From assembly GCA_036250195.1 (NCBI GenBank), contig JAVHZZ010000006.1, forward strand, positions 155,980,224-156,044,223: a stretch of 64,000 nucleotides of DNA. Reading direction: 5' to 3'. A program made the translations under genes and the position numbers. The notes under the pieces are model-generated. The model was not told where the DNA came from, searched no databases, and worked only from the letters and a program-made list of their open reading frames with translations. Numbering within the stretch: position 1 is the first letter of the stretch; each line of letters opens with the position of its first letter. This document shows, in pieces, positions 44,670 to 56,514 of the stretch. This DNA is from Mixophyes australis (lineage: Eukaryota > Chordata > Amphibia > Anura > Limnodynastidae).

Positions 44670-46054
44670 CGGCGGTTCCCAAAGTGTGCGCTGTCACTGG
44701 GGTGCCGCGAGCCAGCCATAGGAAAAAACAAAGAGCACATAAATTTACCAATCCGCGCGGCGCCGGGACCCAGCAGACTCCTCTCTCCCGCAGCTGTCAC
44801 TGACGTAGATATTCAGTGACTGCTGCGGGAGAGAGGAGTCTGCTGGGTCCCGGCGCCGCGCGGTTTGGTAAGTTTATGTGCTCTTTGTTTTTTCCTATGG
44901 CTGGCTCGCAGCAGAGGAGTGAGAGGGAGCGTGACAGCGGGCAGACAGAGGGGCACAGCGGGGCAGACAGAGGGGCACAGCGGGGCAGACAGAGGGGCAC
45001 AGCAGGGCAGACAGTGGGGCAGACAGAGGGGCACAGCGGGCAGACAGAGGGGCACAGCGGGGCAGACAGAGGGGCACAGGGGGGCAGACAGAGGGGCAGA
45101 GAAGTGTGACAGAGGGGCAGACAGCGGGGCAGACAGAGGGGCAGACAGAGGGGCAGAGGAGTGTGACAGAGGGGCAGACAGCGGGGCAGACAGAGGGGCA
45201 GAGGAGTGTGACAGAGGGGCAGACAGCGGGGCAGAGGAGTGTGACAGAGGGGCAGACAGCGGGACAGACAGAGGGGCAGAGGAGTGTGACAGAGGGGCAG
45301 ACAGCAGGGCAGAGAAGTGTGACAGAGAGGCAGACAGAGGGGTAGAGGAGGGTGACAGCGGGGCAGAGGAGGGGGACATCGTGAGAGGGGCAGTGGAGGG
45401 GGACACAGAGTGAGAGGGGCAGTGGAGGGGGACACAGCATGAGAGGGGCAATGGAGGGGGACACAGCGTGAGAGGGGCAGTGGAGGGGGACACAGCGTGA
45501 GAGGGGCAGTGGAGGGGGACACAGCGTGAGAGGGGCAGTGGAGGGGGAAACAGCGTGAGAGGGGCAGTGGAGGGGGACACAGCATGAGAGGGGCAGTGGA
45601 GGGGGACACAGAGGGCAGAGGAGGGGACAGCGTGACAGGGCAGAGGAGGGGGGGACATCATGAGAGTGGGCAGAGGAGGGGGGACATCGTCAGAGAGGGC
45701 AGAGGAGGGGGACATCGTGAGAGAGGGCAGAGGAGGGGGGACAGCGTGACAGAGAGCAGAGGAGGGGGGACAGCGTGACAGAGGGCAGAGGGGGCAGTGT
45801 GAGAGAGGGCAGTGTGTCTGGATGCAGAGGGGGCAGTGTGTCTGGATGCAGAGGGGGCAGAGTGTCTGGATGCAGAGGGGGCATTTTTGCATACAACTAA
45901 ATAAGTATTTCTGCCCTGACCTAAATACTTATTACATTTTTTTGACCCAACTACTTCTAAAACAGGACTGCTCAATAATTATTTTGGAGGGGTGCCTTGA
46001 AAAAATTTGGAGACTCTAAGGGTGCGGCGAACTGCAAAGGTTTGGGAACCACTG
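44670..46054. mobile_element. Non-autonomous hAT element with hairpin and G-rich array
   Basis: The ends are CGGCGGTTCCCAAAG and the complement of CAGTGGTTCCCAAAC, a typical hAT terminus, the first with CpG-type changes. The TSD is a perfect ggctagtg (44662-44669 and 46055-46062). A long hairpin (44711-44803 with 44811-44908) is followed by about 950 bp of G-rich tandem repeats. No transposase is present. Confidence 0.9.
44930..45890. repeat. G-rich tandem array with G-quadruplex potential
   Basis: Subarrays follow in order: ggggcagacaga units (44930-45350), a 29-bp unit with ggggcagtggagggggacac (45370-45610), an agaggaggggggacatcgtg type (45620-45790) and a 24-bp ctggatgcagagggggcag type (45805-45885). 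The plus strand is almost free of C runs. The long frames on both strands are repeat artefacts. Confidence 0.9.
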
Positions 46055-46080
46055 GGCTAGTGTATAAAGCAGTACGTGAA

Positions 46081-46405
46081 TACTGTGACTACAACAACAC
46101 CTTGAAGTAGTCAACCAGTCACTGCCAGGTAAAAATCATTAACCACCAACCCTGTCACTTCATTACTTTGTGGAAATGTAGCTGGAAGCTGTCCTTAACA
46201 TCTAACAGGCATCAGAAGGTGCTCTATTTTGTTAATATTCTCAGAAAGGAAACTCATTCTACAGTGGTCTATGATTGACAGTCAGAGTCTGTTGTATACG
46301 CAGTTTCTGCAGCCTGACATTGTTAGCATGACATACGTATGTTAATGGCAGTTTCCCGTGGCTCTCTCTTATTGAAATGAGCAATTGGCTTTGAGCAAGC
46401 CCAGA
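46081..46405. other. Non-coding stretch
   Basis: No gene or recognised repeat before the next hAT element. Confidence 0.4.
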
Positions 46406-46741
46406 GAAATATGCAGCCTCGGACTGGCCTGCCGGGCAGCCGGGCTATCCACCGGTAGGCCTGGCGCATTGAAGCTCTGCCCCCCGGCTGTTAGCTTACG
46501 TGGAGCACATGACTGCCGATTTCGGCGGCGGCAGTGTCGGCAACAAACACACTACCGCGCAGGTGCAGAGAGACGTGTGTTTTTCACTTCAGCAGGGGAG
46601 GAGGATTTTCTACTGTGGCTGTCTTCCTGTCACTAACCGCGGCCGTCCAGAGGAGCAGGATGCCGGAGCTTTTCACAGTCACAGGTAAGTGACGCAGTGC
46701 ACTCCCAAGCCAGCCAGCCTGAATTTTTTTTTTTTAAACAG

Positions 46742-47055
46742 AAAAGAGCATGGCAGAGTGAGAAGGTGCGATGGCAGCATGGCAGAGTGTGAAGGGGGGC
46801 CAGGTCAGCATGGCAGAGTGTAAAGGGGGGCCAGAGCAGCATGGCAGAGTGTGAAGAGGGGCCAGGTCAGCATGGCAGTGTGTGAAGGGGGGCCAGGTCA
46901 GCATGGCAAAGTGTAAAGGGGGGCCAGAGCAGCACAGGGTGATGAAAGGGGGACATGAGAAGGGGGGAGCAAAAAAGGCATGATGGGTGCAGTGTGATCA
47001 TAAGGAGGCTCAGCATGGTGATTAAGGTGCACAGTAGTGTGTGTGATTGCACAGC
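46742..47055. repeat. G-rich minisatellite, complement of 42868-43480
   Basis: Units of about 33 bp contain gcatggcagagtgt and ggggggccag. The last part (gtgtgtgattgcacag, gggcttgtggcaa) matches the start of the array at 42960 in reverse. Confidence 0.85.
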
Positions 47056-47227
47056 GGGCTTGTGGCAAGGGCTGGTTGGAATTTTCTAAATGTACCCATT
47101 ATTTTTCCAAATAGGGCCCCCAACATTCCAGGATCCAGACAAGCCGCAATTAAAGAAATCAACAGCCACAGGTGGTAAAAGTCACAAAAACAGGTAGGAC
47201 AGTCTATCAAATGTTCTGAGTCTAGTG

Positions 47228-47374
47228 CAGGCTTGGCTAACCTGTGGCACTCCAGGTATTGTGAAACTACAAGTTCCAGCATACCCGTCCAGCAATAAGC
47301 TGCTATATATTGGCAAAGCATCCTGAGGCATGTAGTTTCACAACACCTGGAGTGCCACTGGTTAGCCAAGCCTG
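47228..47374. mobile_element. hAT-type MITE nested in the 46414-47623 element
   Basis: The 147-bp element has long inverted ends CAGGCTTGGCTAACC, with ctccaggt and gtgaaactaca inside both arms. The TSD is a perfect gtctagtg (47220-47227 and 47375-47382). Confidence 0.92.
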
Positions 47375-47631
47375 GTCTAGTGGGACAATCCCGATTTTTG
47401 GCGACTGTTCTGCCCAATCAAAGGGGCAGGCCAACATTGTGTACTCTTTATATACACACTGCATTCTTTATATACTACACTATGGTGCTAGCTGTCCTTT
47501 GTGGGCTGACCACTCCCCCTCTAGTGTCTGGTCTCGGCTCTATGATGGCTGGCCACATCCCCTCTGGTGGGCCCTTAGCCTTGCAGTCCCCCGGTGGGCC
47601 CTTCAGGCCACAGTCCGACACTGGAAATATG

Positions 47632-48299
47632 CAAAGTTGGAAGTATTTATCAGTACAGAAACAGGAGAAATTTCAAGGTTTACTTAGTCCTCCTCACTAC
47701 TGTTCTGACCATGGGTCTGCACCAATGACTAATGATCTAAATTTTTGTGCAAATAGTAAATCATTGAATCACGGTAAGCTGTTTCCACCTTCTACTATAT
47801 GTGAGTGCTGGCTGTATTTCCATTTATGTTTCGGGGTAAAACTTGCAAGCCCACTCTCTGCCTCTCCTAAGTAACTGATTGCGTAGTTGTCAACCTGAGA
47901 ACTGTTGTTTCTGCTTGGCATTGAATACAACAGTAAGTGCTCCTAGGTTCCCTGCCATCTCAGAAAATAAAATGTTAGTACAGCAATATATGTATTTTTG
48001 TTTGAATAGACCATTTGTGAGTTCCATTTCGTGATTTCCTCATTTGCTGCCATTATATAAAAAAGTGCTCAATTCAGAATGTTGTGAAAAGGCATTATAT
48101 TATCATTTTACTGGCGAGTACACAATGGCTTACTCAATAGTGTTCCTCTGCGGTGAGGAGTCATTCCTGAAGCCCACAGAGCACAAAATGTTCCCCACTT
48201 ATACCATGTATTGTGATTACCTGTAATTAAAGCTGAAATTATGCCTGACGAGTCATTTCTTTTTCCTTCAGGTGAAAGAAAATGCAATCATGCAAGTAA
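47632..48299. other. Non-coding stretch
   Basis: No gene or recognised repeat. Confidence 0.4.
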
Positions 48300-48382
48300 A
48301 AATTGTATATAGATATTTATATTTATATTTATATATATATATATACTTATATATATCTGTCTATCTATATCTATCTATATCT

Positions 48383-48432
<50 letters not shown>

Positions 48433-48440
48433 GTATATAT
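48300..48440. repeat. TA / TATC microsatellite
   Basis: Mixed (TA)n and (TATC)n or (TATATC)n repeats. Confidence 0.95.
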
Positions 48441-48553
48441 AGCCCTGGGGGCAAGCACACAGCACTGGCCCATAAGCAGCGGTCCATCCTTAAAGGGTGG
48501 TTTTTGGCACAATATATTTATCTATATAAAAATAAGCTATTTCAGTATTGGCC

Positions 48554-49435
48554 CAGAGCTGGATTAAGGATCTGGGGGGTCTGGGCACTTTAGACAGGGT
48601 GACCCCCTATGATGTAGCATGGTTATCATTTTAGACAAATACACAGGCAATACTGTGTGCACTACTGTTAGGTGCACACAGTTCTGCCTTCACGAGCAGT
48701 ACACAGTGAAGCGGGACATACCTCCAATTGTCCTAGGTGAAACAGTCACCCAAATTCGGGACTGTCTCACCAGATTCAGGACAGTTGGCAGACTGTCCTG
48801 CTCTCTCCTACCTGTTCTTGTCACTTTCACCACTTGTGGCTGCTGGTTACTTTAGCTCATTTGCTGGTTGTCTGGATCCTGGAATATTGGAGGCCCTACT
48901 TGGAAACAAAATGGGTACATAAAATTTAGAAAACTCCATCCAGTCCCAGTGTTAAATCAATAGCACCCATGTTTTATAATTAAGCCTCCCTCCAACCACA
49001 ACATTAAAATAATAATATTCACATTTGCTAAAAAGATCTCTTTCCCTCCAATCAACCCCGACATTAGATAGCAAACATATTTAATATATAAACCTATTTT
49101 CCCCCCTACATATAGCACCAATAATAATTTAAATAGCATTTACATTTAACAAATATTACCATTTCACACAACAATCACAGGCATTAAATAATACATAATC
49201 ACATTTAATAAATAGACCTCATTTTCCACAAACAGCCCACAATCAATAAATAGCTCCCAAAACCACCCCAGCATTAAAGGTCCAATTACCCCATTTTAAA
49301 TTCATAGGCCCCACTTTTAAATTAAATTGCCCCACCATCACCCCACAAATAAAATAGCACTCATTAAATAATTAGCCTCCATCTGCACTCCACCATTAAA
49401 TAGCCTACCTCCCACACTATATTAAGACCCCCCCT
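48554..49435 (-). mobile_element. Dispersed composite repeat with inverted minisatellite
   Basis: Read on the minus strand this holds the minisatellite family of 14960-15312 (here 48955-49435), then the ccaggatccagac / acaggtaggag module (48800-48910). It ends near 48554 in CCAGCTCTG, hAT-like when complemented (CAGAGCTGGATTAAGG). The other end may be CAGGGCCGGACCG at 57832, with the microsatellite and LTR element in between. No TSD was found, so the span is uncertain. Confidence 0.4.
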
Positions 49436-49439
49436 TCCT

Positions 49440-49543
49440 TCACATATATTAACATACTGCCCCCACACACACTATATTTATAGACTGGCCCCCCACACTC
49501 ACACACTATTTTTATATACTGCGCCCCCCACACAATATATATA

Positions 49544-49586
<43 letters not shown>

Positions 49587-49630
49587 ATATATACTGCCCA
49601 CACACACACACACACACACTATATATACTG

Positions 49631-49677
<47 letters not shown>

Positions 49678-49781
49678 TATATACTGCTCACACACATACT
49701 ATATATACTGCCCACACACATACTATATATACTGCCCACACACACACACTATATATACTGTGCACACACACATACTATATA
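49440..49781. repeat. CA / TATATACTGCCC microsatellite block, left half
   Basis: (CA)n runs alternate with ctatatatactgcccacaca. The array is split by the LTR element and continues at 57395. Confidence 0.95.
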
Positions 49782-50661
49782 TTATTAAAGTAATTTAATC
49801 GTTTTCAAATAAGCATTGCCCAAGCGATTGTATTGTGTTTCCGAAGCACAAGCAATTTATTTAGCAAAAGCAATTTGTTTAGCAGTTCAAAAAATAAATA
49901 CAATACAGTACAATATAGCCGATACATGATACCTATTAAAGATGTTACATTAAATTAGGAAAGTATAAAAACACTGAATACATTACATCTTCCTTATAGG
50001 TTTCATTCAGGTTCAATGACTGTAGCCATGCGGTCACATTTCCAGTTTCCAAAAGAAAGAGAGAGGACAAAAGCCAGCATGCTTGTATATACTTGTCCAG
50101 CTAACACTTAGTAAGTTCTTCATTGGTTCGGGGGTTAATGGCATTCCAGTTCCTTGCAAGTTATAGGTCAGTTCATTTGATCCTTACAGAGGGTGAGGGG
50201 AACATCCCCCACCCTATTGTTCCCATGATTTGACTCTGAATGACCAGTTCAAACTGACCCACATAAAAGTATTTAAGAGCATTAATCTCATATTGCTTGT
50301 ATCTTGCGATCGCTAGATGCGATCGCTATTCTGTCCACACCGGGTTAATGCTGGTGAAATAAGCTTTAATATGAGACCAAACTCTTTATCTTTTAAAACA
50401 CCTGAACCATAGAAACCTTTACTACAGTATTATATATTAATAAATATACAATCTAATACATTTTACTAATAAATGAATGTGGATTGGAACCTTTAATAAA
50501 TATGAAATATATAAATAACCAAATGTTGTAGTGCGAGTGTGTGCGTATTTTACCACGTGATAGCGCCATGCCCCGTGTAGCGTGGCATGCTGAGTGCAAT
50601 CGCACAATAAAACAATATTAACCAATATACTTTTCGTTCATCCAATTATACGACTTCGACA
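49782..50661 (-). repeat. LTR at the 3' side of the element (minus-strand sense)
   Basis: On the minus strand it starts TGTCGAAGTCG and ends ACTTTAATAA. It aligns with 56515-57394 over its full 880 bp. Next to it lies aaagggtagaac on the minus strand, a modest polypurine tract (complement at 50662-50674). Confidence 0.9.
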
Positions 50662-53600
50662 GTTCTACCCTTTGATAGTATAATAAACTATCACCTTAAA
50701 GATGTTATATGCAGGATCTCAGTACCACGTTTCATTGCTCTGTAATGTAGGTCCCCCTTGGTGTATGACCACGCTGTCTGTAGATCTAAACAAGTTATCA
50801 TAATAGAGAGTCTTAATTTTCAAAACAATTTTTTTTCTTTTTCTATAGACCGTATACCTCTGTAGCTTGGAGATAACCTTTTTTTCTGCCCTTCAAGAGT
50901 ACATTAAAACATGTAATACATTATTTGGAAGGGTACAGAGTACAATAGAACATGTATCAACAATACAGAATACTCTACTACAGTTCTTCAAGTTTAACAG
51001 GTTCATCCGTCCAACGCATGTCTTTAAGCTCAGAATACATTTAACACTTCATGTTCATCAATAACATCATCCTATGTCTATCAATAATGTCGTATACAAT
51101 CTCCTTCAGCTTGCGTCAATATACACACTTCTAATAATGTCATCAGTTCTTTTCATCAACACTTGTGGGCGGGCTATTGTCTGCTCGTTCTTCCCAGTCT
51201 CCCAATACTCGGGTTTCTTTGTGTGTGAAATAGTGATCGGCTTGCAAAATATTGGGAGACTCCAGACTAAGCTAGGTGTTGTACTTTTCCCCTAGTGACC
51301 TCCCACCCATAATTCGGGTATCTCAAGACTATTTAGTGGAAAGAGATCTAATCCTACTTGATATAATCACTGAGGCACGTGAGAGCACGTCCAGCACTAT
51401 GTTTGGTCTAAAACCTTACCCTCCCAAAAATGATAATCATTCTCAAGGATGCCTGCTCAAGTCCGAATATTACTGGACTGGCATCGCTGGGTGTACCTCT
51501 TTTTTTTAACTATGTGGTCAACGTACTTACGGACGTAATGTTATTCAGACAATAGCCCCTCGCACCTTCTCCAAGCTCCAAAGTTTCCAAATTTTCCTTT
51601 GCCCCTGAATTGAATAGAGTAATTGGCTGGACTGATTATGCTACTAACTTCTCCTTCATCCCCAACTCCTCAATATCATTACCTGAACCAGCCTCTGTCA
51701 CCTGTCAACAATCAAAAGAATTGACCGTCCTGAAAAAAGAATGTGATGAGAGAAACACAGAACAGGAAAACTACAACTTCATGATGGACAACTGTCTTAG
51801 CCTTTGGCTCAGGTGCTACTAACTGCATTCGAGGCCTTCCAGAACAGATTCATGAGTGCACTTGGACCCTTCTCTGGGTGTTGACTCCTCTGCAGTGGGT
51901 AAAATGGGCACCAGTGTGTCTCTGCTACCCTTGAAGTCGTGATGCTGGTAGCCTACACCTGGTACCTGTCTGTCAAATAACTTGAGCCTAGGAAATTACT
52001 GTTCCACAACTTACTCTCCCGGTCCAACATCCTAACAGTTAGTGTAACTTTTCAGGAAACAGTGTTTTGAACGTTCTCGGTTGCTGTCTCACTATTTACC
52101 TTCCCTCTCAAGGTCTAAACTAGTCTCTCATCCCAAGAGGGGTCAAGAACATTTCAAAAGTCAACAGGTTAAGAGGCAGCCCAGGAGTGATCTTGATAGT
52201 GGGGAAGGACTAGTGGCCAAAGCTATGAGTCCCTTCAATCAAGTTTCAACCCTCATTCTATTCAATTTGTTCTAACTAGTACCATTGCTTTATGTTCACA
52301 CTGGTTTGTGGCTAATCAAAAGTATGTAATTTGTTACCACTACTCATACATTATACATTTATTATCAATAACATGAATACCCCTATCACCTATTATAACT
52401 CTAGGGCTATCACATTGACTAACAAAAGCTTTGAGTATGACACAGTAATACATTAGACACATTTCAATAAACCTTTACCCAGATATATTTCATCGGTACA
52501 CCAGTGTATACTTGAGAATCCTGCAAGGTGGTAATTGGATGACGTGGATTTGTTTTACCTGGAGAAAAAAACATCAGCAGGAGGGATATGGGATGGCTCT
52601 ATTGGTATCATCTTCCTGACATTCTCTCAATCCAGACTGGTCGTTGCCTTTCTACTAACTTGAGAAGAAATGTATGGTGCACCCCAATATATTCTTACCA
52701 GCTTGCACATACCTTCTGTACCCAGCTGAGCCAGACCATGTGCTGCCTCCGCTAGGTCTGGAAGATACACTCTGGGAGCTACTGGCCTACCTTGTCCATC
52801 TCTCCAGGGTCCGCCAGACTCCTAGCCACATCTCTTCACTTTCCAGACAGTTTATTCTTCAGGCAACACAAATCCTCATATATTAACCAATATGTGTATG
52901 CTTGCATGTGTGTGTGTGTTCACATTTTAAAACAATACAACGAAAAACAAAACAAAACATAAATTTGTCAGCTGTCACATAAAACCCTGCTGTCTATTTG
53001 ACAGCTATGTTCGCCCTGGTGTGACAGCCATGTATAGTCGTGTGTGTAAGTGTGGACTTTACTAGCAGCTACTTCAGTTGGTAACTGTGTCACTGTATAA
53101 AGTCCTCTATGTAGTGTCCTACTTATGTGCTGGTATTGCTATAAAAATGATTTTTCAGTCAACTCAACGTCGCCCCCTAGACTAGAAAAATGCTGAAGAC
53201 CAATGTATATCAATCGATTCTCCCTCTGCCAACTCACATGCCATTCTCAGTACTTCACATTCAGCTACTTGACTAAGTGAGAAAGGCAAAGGAGTCTATT
53301 TCTATAACACTTTCTTCAAATATAACAGTATCCAGTACATGTCTGCCTAACAGTGAAAAAAATATAAAACACGAAAATTCTACATTTTCTAGGGTTTCAC
53401 ATTATTTCGTATCTTGTGGCAAAAATACTACTCCAATGTTCTACACAGAGATGCATATCTGTGTGTCTAACCTCCAGCATTCCATACATCTACCCTTTGT
53501 GCATAAATATAAAGGCACACTTTGTACAGGAGGCACGAAACACAAAAAAAAACAAAAAAACAGATATGCAATCTATAAAACATGAATCGTATTTCCACAC

Positions 53601-54330
53601 AAAAAAACTTTCTGCTTAACATTAGCAGCTTTTATACACATAACACCAAACCCCTGTTTCTGTAACTCATGTCAATCTAGTGTGTATATCCCTGAGTTCG
53701 TCTTATGTCAAAAAATGTCTTATCCCCATTTAAGGAGACCGTGTCTACGTCTTTTTGTATCTCTATACAAGACGAGAGAGAGACATAATAGCATAGATGT
53801 AAAGAATGAGAAAATAAGAGAGCAACGAATAATAAGAATACAAAGATTTGAATACAAGGGTTTGAAAACAAATAGATATTCAGAAAGTGAGATTTTACAG
53901 CAAACATGACAGCTGGATTGGACTCTATGGGAAAATGGCTGTATTTATTCCACTAATCCCCTTAGCTATTCACTAAACTATGACCCCTCCCCATACTTAA
54001 CTAGGGGGTCTTACGGCAACTGTGCAATCCAGTGTCGTCCGTCGTTCGATTATTAAGAACTCGGTATCACATTAACTACATACCTTTGCAACGGACTTCC
54101 TGACTTATGACAGAGAAATATAAAAAATTAATTCTTGATGACTCATCTGAGATACATAAAATTATATTTTGGAGCAAAGTATGTACATTCTTTATTTTTG
54201 GATAGTGATTCTCAGCCAAACAAATTATCATGAGTCACTGTGGCCTAATACAAAGAGTGTTCCAATGATCCATTGTTAAGTAGTCTTTCAAGAGTAATTT
54301 TCCATTTCTCTATCCCACCCATTTAAGCAC
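50662..54330. other. Interior of the LTR element, no recognisable coding
   Basis: Only small frames occur, on either strand, and none shows retroviral domains. A-rich and T-rich runs are frequent. It may be a heavily decayed pol-env region or unrelated filler DNA. Confidence 0.5.
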
Positions 54331-54333
54331 TAA

Positions 54334-54508
54334 GGGCTATATTTACTAAGCTGCGGGTTTGAAAAAGTGGGGATGTTGCCTATAGCAACCAATCAGATTC
54401 TAGCTGTCATTTTGTAGAAGGTACTAAATAAATGAAAGCTAGAATCTGATTGGTTGCTATAGGCAACATCCCCACTTTTTCAAACCCGCAGCTTAGTAAA
54501 TCTAGCCC
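54334..54508. mobile_element. Harbinger-type MITE nested in the LTR element, TSD TAA
   Basis: The 175-bp palindrome has ends GGGCTATATTTACTAAGC and long arms containing ttgcctatagcaaccaatca. TAA flanks it at 54331-54333 and 54509-54511. It inserted after the LTR element. Confidence 0.93.
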
Positions 54509-55264
54509 TAAGTTTATATTTCTTTTTTTTTTCTTACCTACAAAAAGAGAAACAAAATAAAGTCAGTTTCAAATAACAAAAAAAACAAACAAACATGATA
54601 TTTCTTTTTGCTTTCAATCCTTATCATCGACTTGTGACAGCAACCTAAGCACAAAACAACATAAAACAAACAAACAAAAAAAACAAAACTCTCTCTCTCT
54701 TCATTACAGAAGAACTCCTTAGCAACCCTATCTCCAGTCTTTTGTGTATTGTTCTAAGGCTATATAGCCTCATTACAGTCAGGGTCAATTAACTAAGACC
54801 ATTTTTTTTTCTAGGATTCCTGAATCTAAGCAATTTGCATAGACACAACAAATTTCTTTGTTACACTCCTTTTCCCTGGCTGTACTTTATGTATGAAATA
54901 AAAAAAAGTTTCTTCAGACTGTTTGAAAAACCTGGTCTCTTTTTTTTTTTTTTTCTCTATTACAGGGTTATTTTCCTAAATTCAATCACACCCACCATAC
55001 ACAAAAAATAAAAATATACATTTAAGTTACTCAGCTTTTAAACCTGAATAGTTACACAGATAGTTACATTTGCTATTTTTATAAAAAAAAAATTAAAATT
55101 ATATTCGGTGTTTTATACTTTTCTGCCTTGCGCTCGCTTCTCTTCGCTTGGCAACGCTTACTTCCGCTATGCACGCACTTTTCGCCATGCCTACTTTCGC
55201 TGTGCACGCGCTGCCTTGCCATGTGTTCCCCTCTAGTTGCCACAATTTCAAATAATCATCATGT

Positions 55265-55567
55265 TCATTTTTTTACTTTCGTTGACTTAATCAACCACAC
55301 TTTATCTTTTACGTTATTTAGTGCCTCTGCATTAAAACTCCCTATTGTTGGGAAAGGCCTAACACAATCCTTGGTCATCTTGACCCACTTGTCACCATAT
55401 TTCTTACACATAAGAAACCTTGCTGAACCAATAGGCCCTTTCTTAGGCAGTACATCTGCCATCTCTAGCGTCTGCTTAGCACCCATGTTGAACAAAAGGG
55501 TCCCAGGAATATCACAATATCCTGCCACAATATAGGGTCCCAGGAATATCACAATATCCTGCCACAA
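55265..55567 (-). pseudogene. Retroviral gag (matrix-like) relic
   Basis: This 100-codon minus-strand frame lies about 950 bp downstream of the primer-site-like sequence, where gag is expected. A short segment (PFPTIGSFNAE, followed by a VKDKVW motif) resembles the matrix part of gammaretrovirus-like gag proteins. The upstream part of the frame runs through three tandem 42-bp repeats (about 55497-55600), so the true start is lost. Nothing of capsid or nucleocapsid is recognised downstream. Assignment is by pattern only. Confidence 0.45.
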
Positions 55568-55600
55568 TATAGGGTCCCAGGAATATAATATCCTGCCACT
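55497..55600. repeat. Three-copy tandem repeat, about 42 bp
   Basis: The unit gggtcccaggaatatcacaa plus tatcctgccacaatata is repeated three times, the last copy shortened. Confidence 0.9.
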
Positions 55601-56514
55601 ACTTTCAACACTCTGCTACCCGCAATCTACCGCTAGAGATATTTTACCGGCCTGTGGACGTATTTGCTACAAGCCGCATCCACTCGCTTCCTCTCGTACT
55701 AAACTCGGACCCCTAATACAGAAATATCAATGCGGACTAAAGGGCTATCAGCTCCTCGATTACCCCTGTCTCTCCAGCAAATCTGTTGAGTTTATTACAA
55801 CTGGCAGCATCCGGTAAAGTCAATTACCGGCCTTGCCAACAGAATTCCTCCCCGTGCTCCCAAGTCGCAATCACGGCTTTCCTTGCCGTGTGGTCCGATC
55901 GCAACGCTTAAAGATACTAGTTATCAGTAAATGATGCGATTACTCTTGGGTGCGCATCGCGAAAACTTGCTCTGTTTCCGCCACCGGTATACCTGCCTTG
56001 TATACCGTACACCAGTTGGGCACCTGCCTCGTCAAACAGAAACTGACACTCTATTCAACAATAGATCAAAACCTCAGTGTATTTAAAGTCACCAAATCAC
56101 ACGACATACACCTTTTCTTCGCAGAAAATTAAAGTTCTCAACAATAGTAATAATGTTCCAGAGGTTTTAACAAGTGATTATACTAAACATATATAACAGA
56201 CTATGAACATGATTGTTTAAACACGTGATAACAATAACGGAAGTTCACATTCTTAATGCAGGAACACATATGCTACGCAATGCAAACAAACCACATTTAA
56301 ATCGCAAAATGACATGAAAAAGAAACAGTTTTTTTTTTCTTTCTTGTCCCTAGATTCTCACTAGCACCCCATAGATTGCACAAAGCGAATATTCGATTTA
56401 GCAACACTAGATGATACAAAGGCATACGTTCTCATCCCACCCTTTTGTTGGTAAACCGAAATCCGGCAGTTTTGCGAATCTTTGAGCAATGTAGCGCCTT
56501 TAAGAGCCCCCAAA

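Larger units (their letters stand above)
46414..47623. mobile_element. Non-autonomous hAT element with internal minisatellite
   Basis: The ends are CAGCCTCGGACTGGCC and the complement of CAGTGTCGGACTG. The TSD is a perfect gaaatatg (46406-46413 and 47624-47631). It contains a donor-like caggtaagtg at 46682, a G-rich minisatellite, a dispersed module at 47110-47215 and a nested MITE. No transposase is seen. Confidence 0.88.

Noticed and set aside
44797..45892. Overlapping 180-360-codon frames on both strands
   Set aside because: They are produced by the G-rich tandem arrays in the hAT element. Both strands and several frames are open at once.
49417..49745. Cys-Val repeat frames
   Set aside because: Translation of a CA microsatellite.
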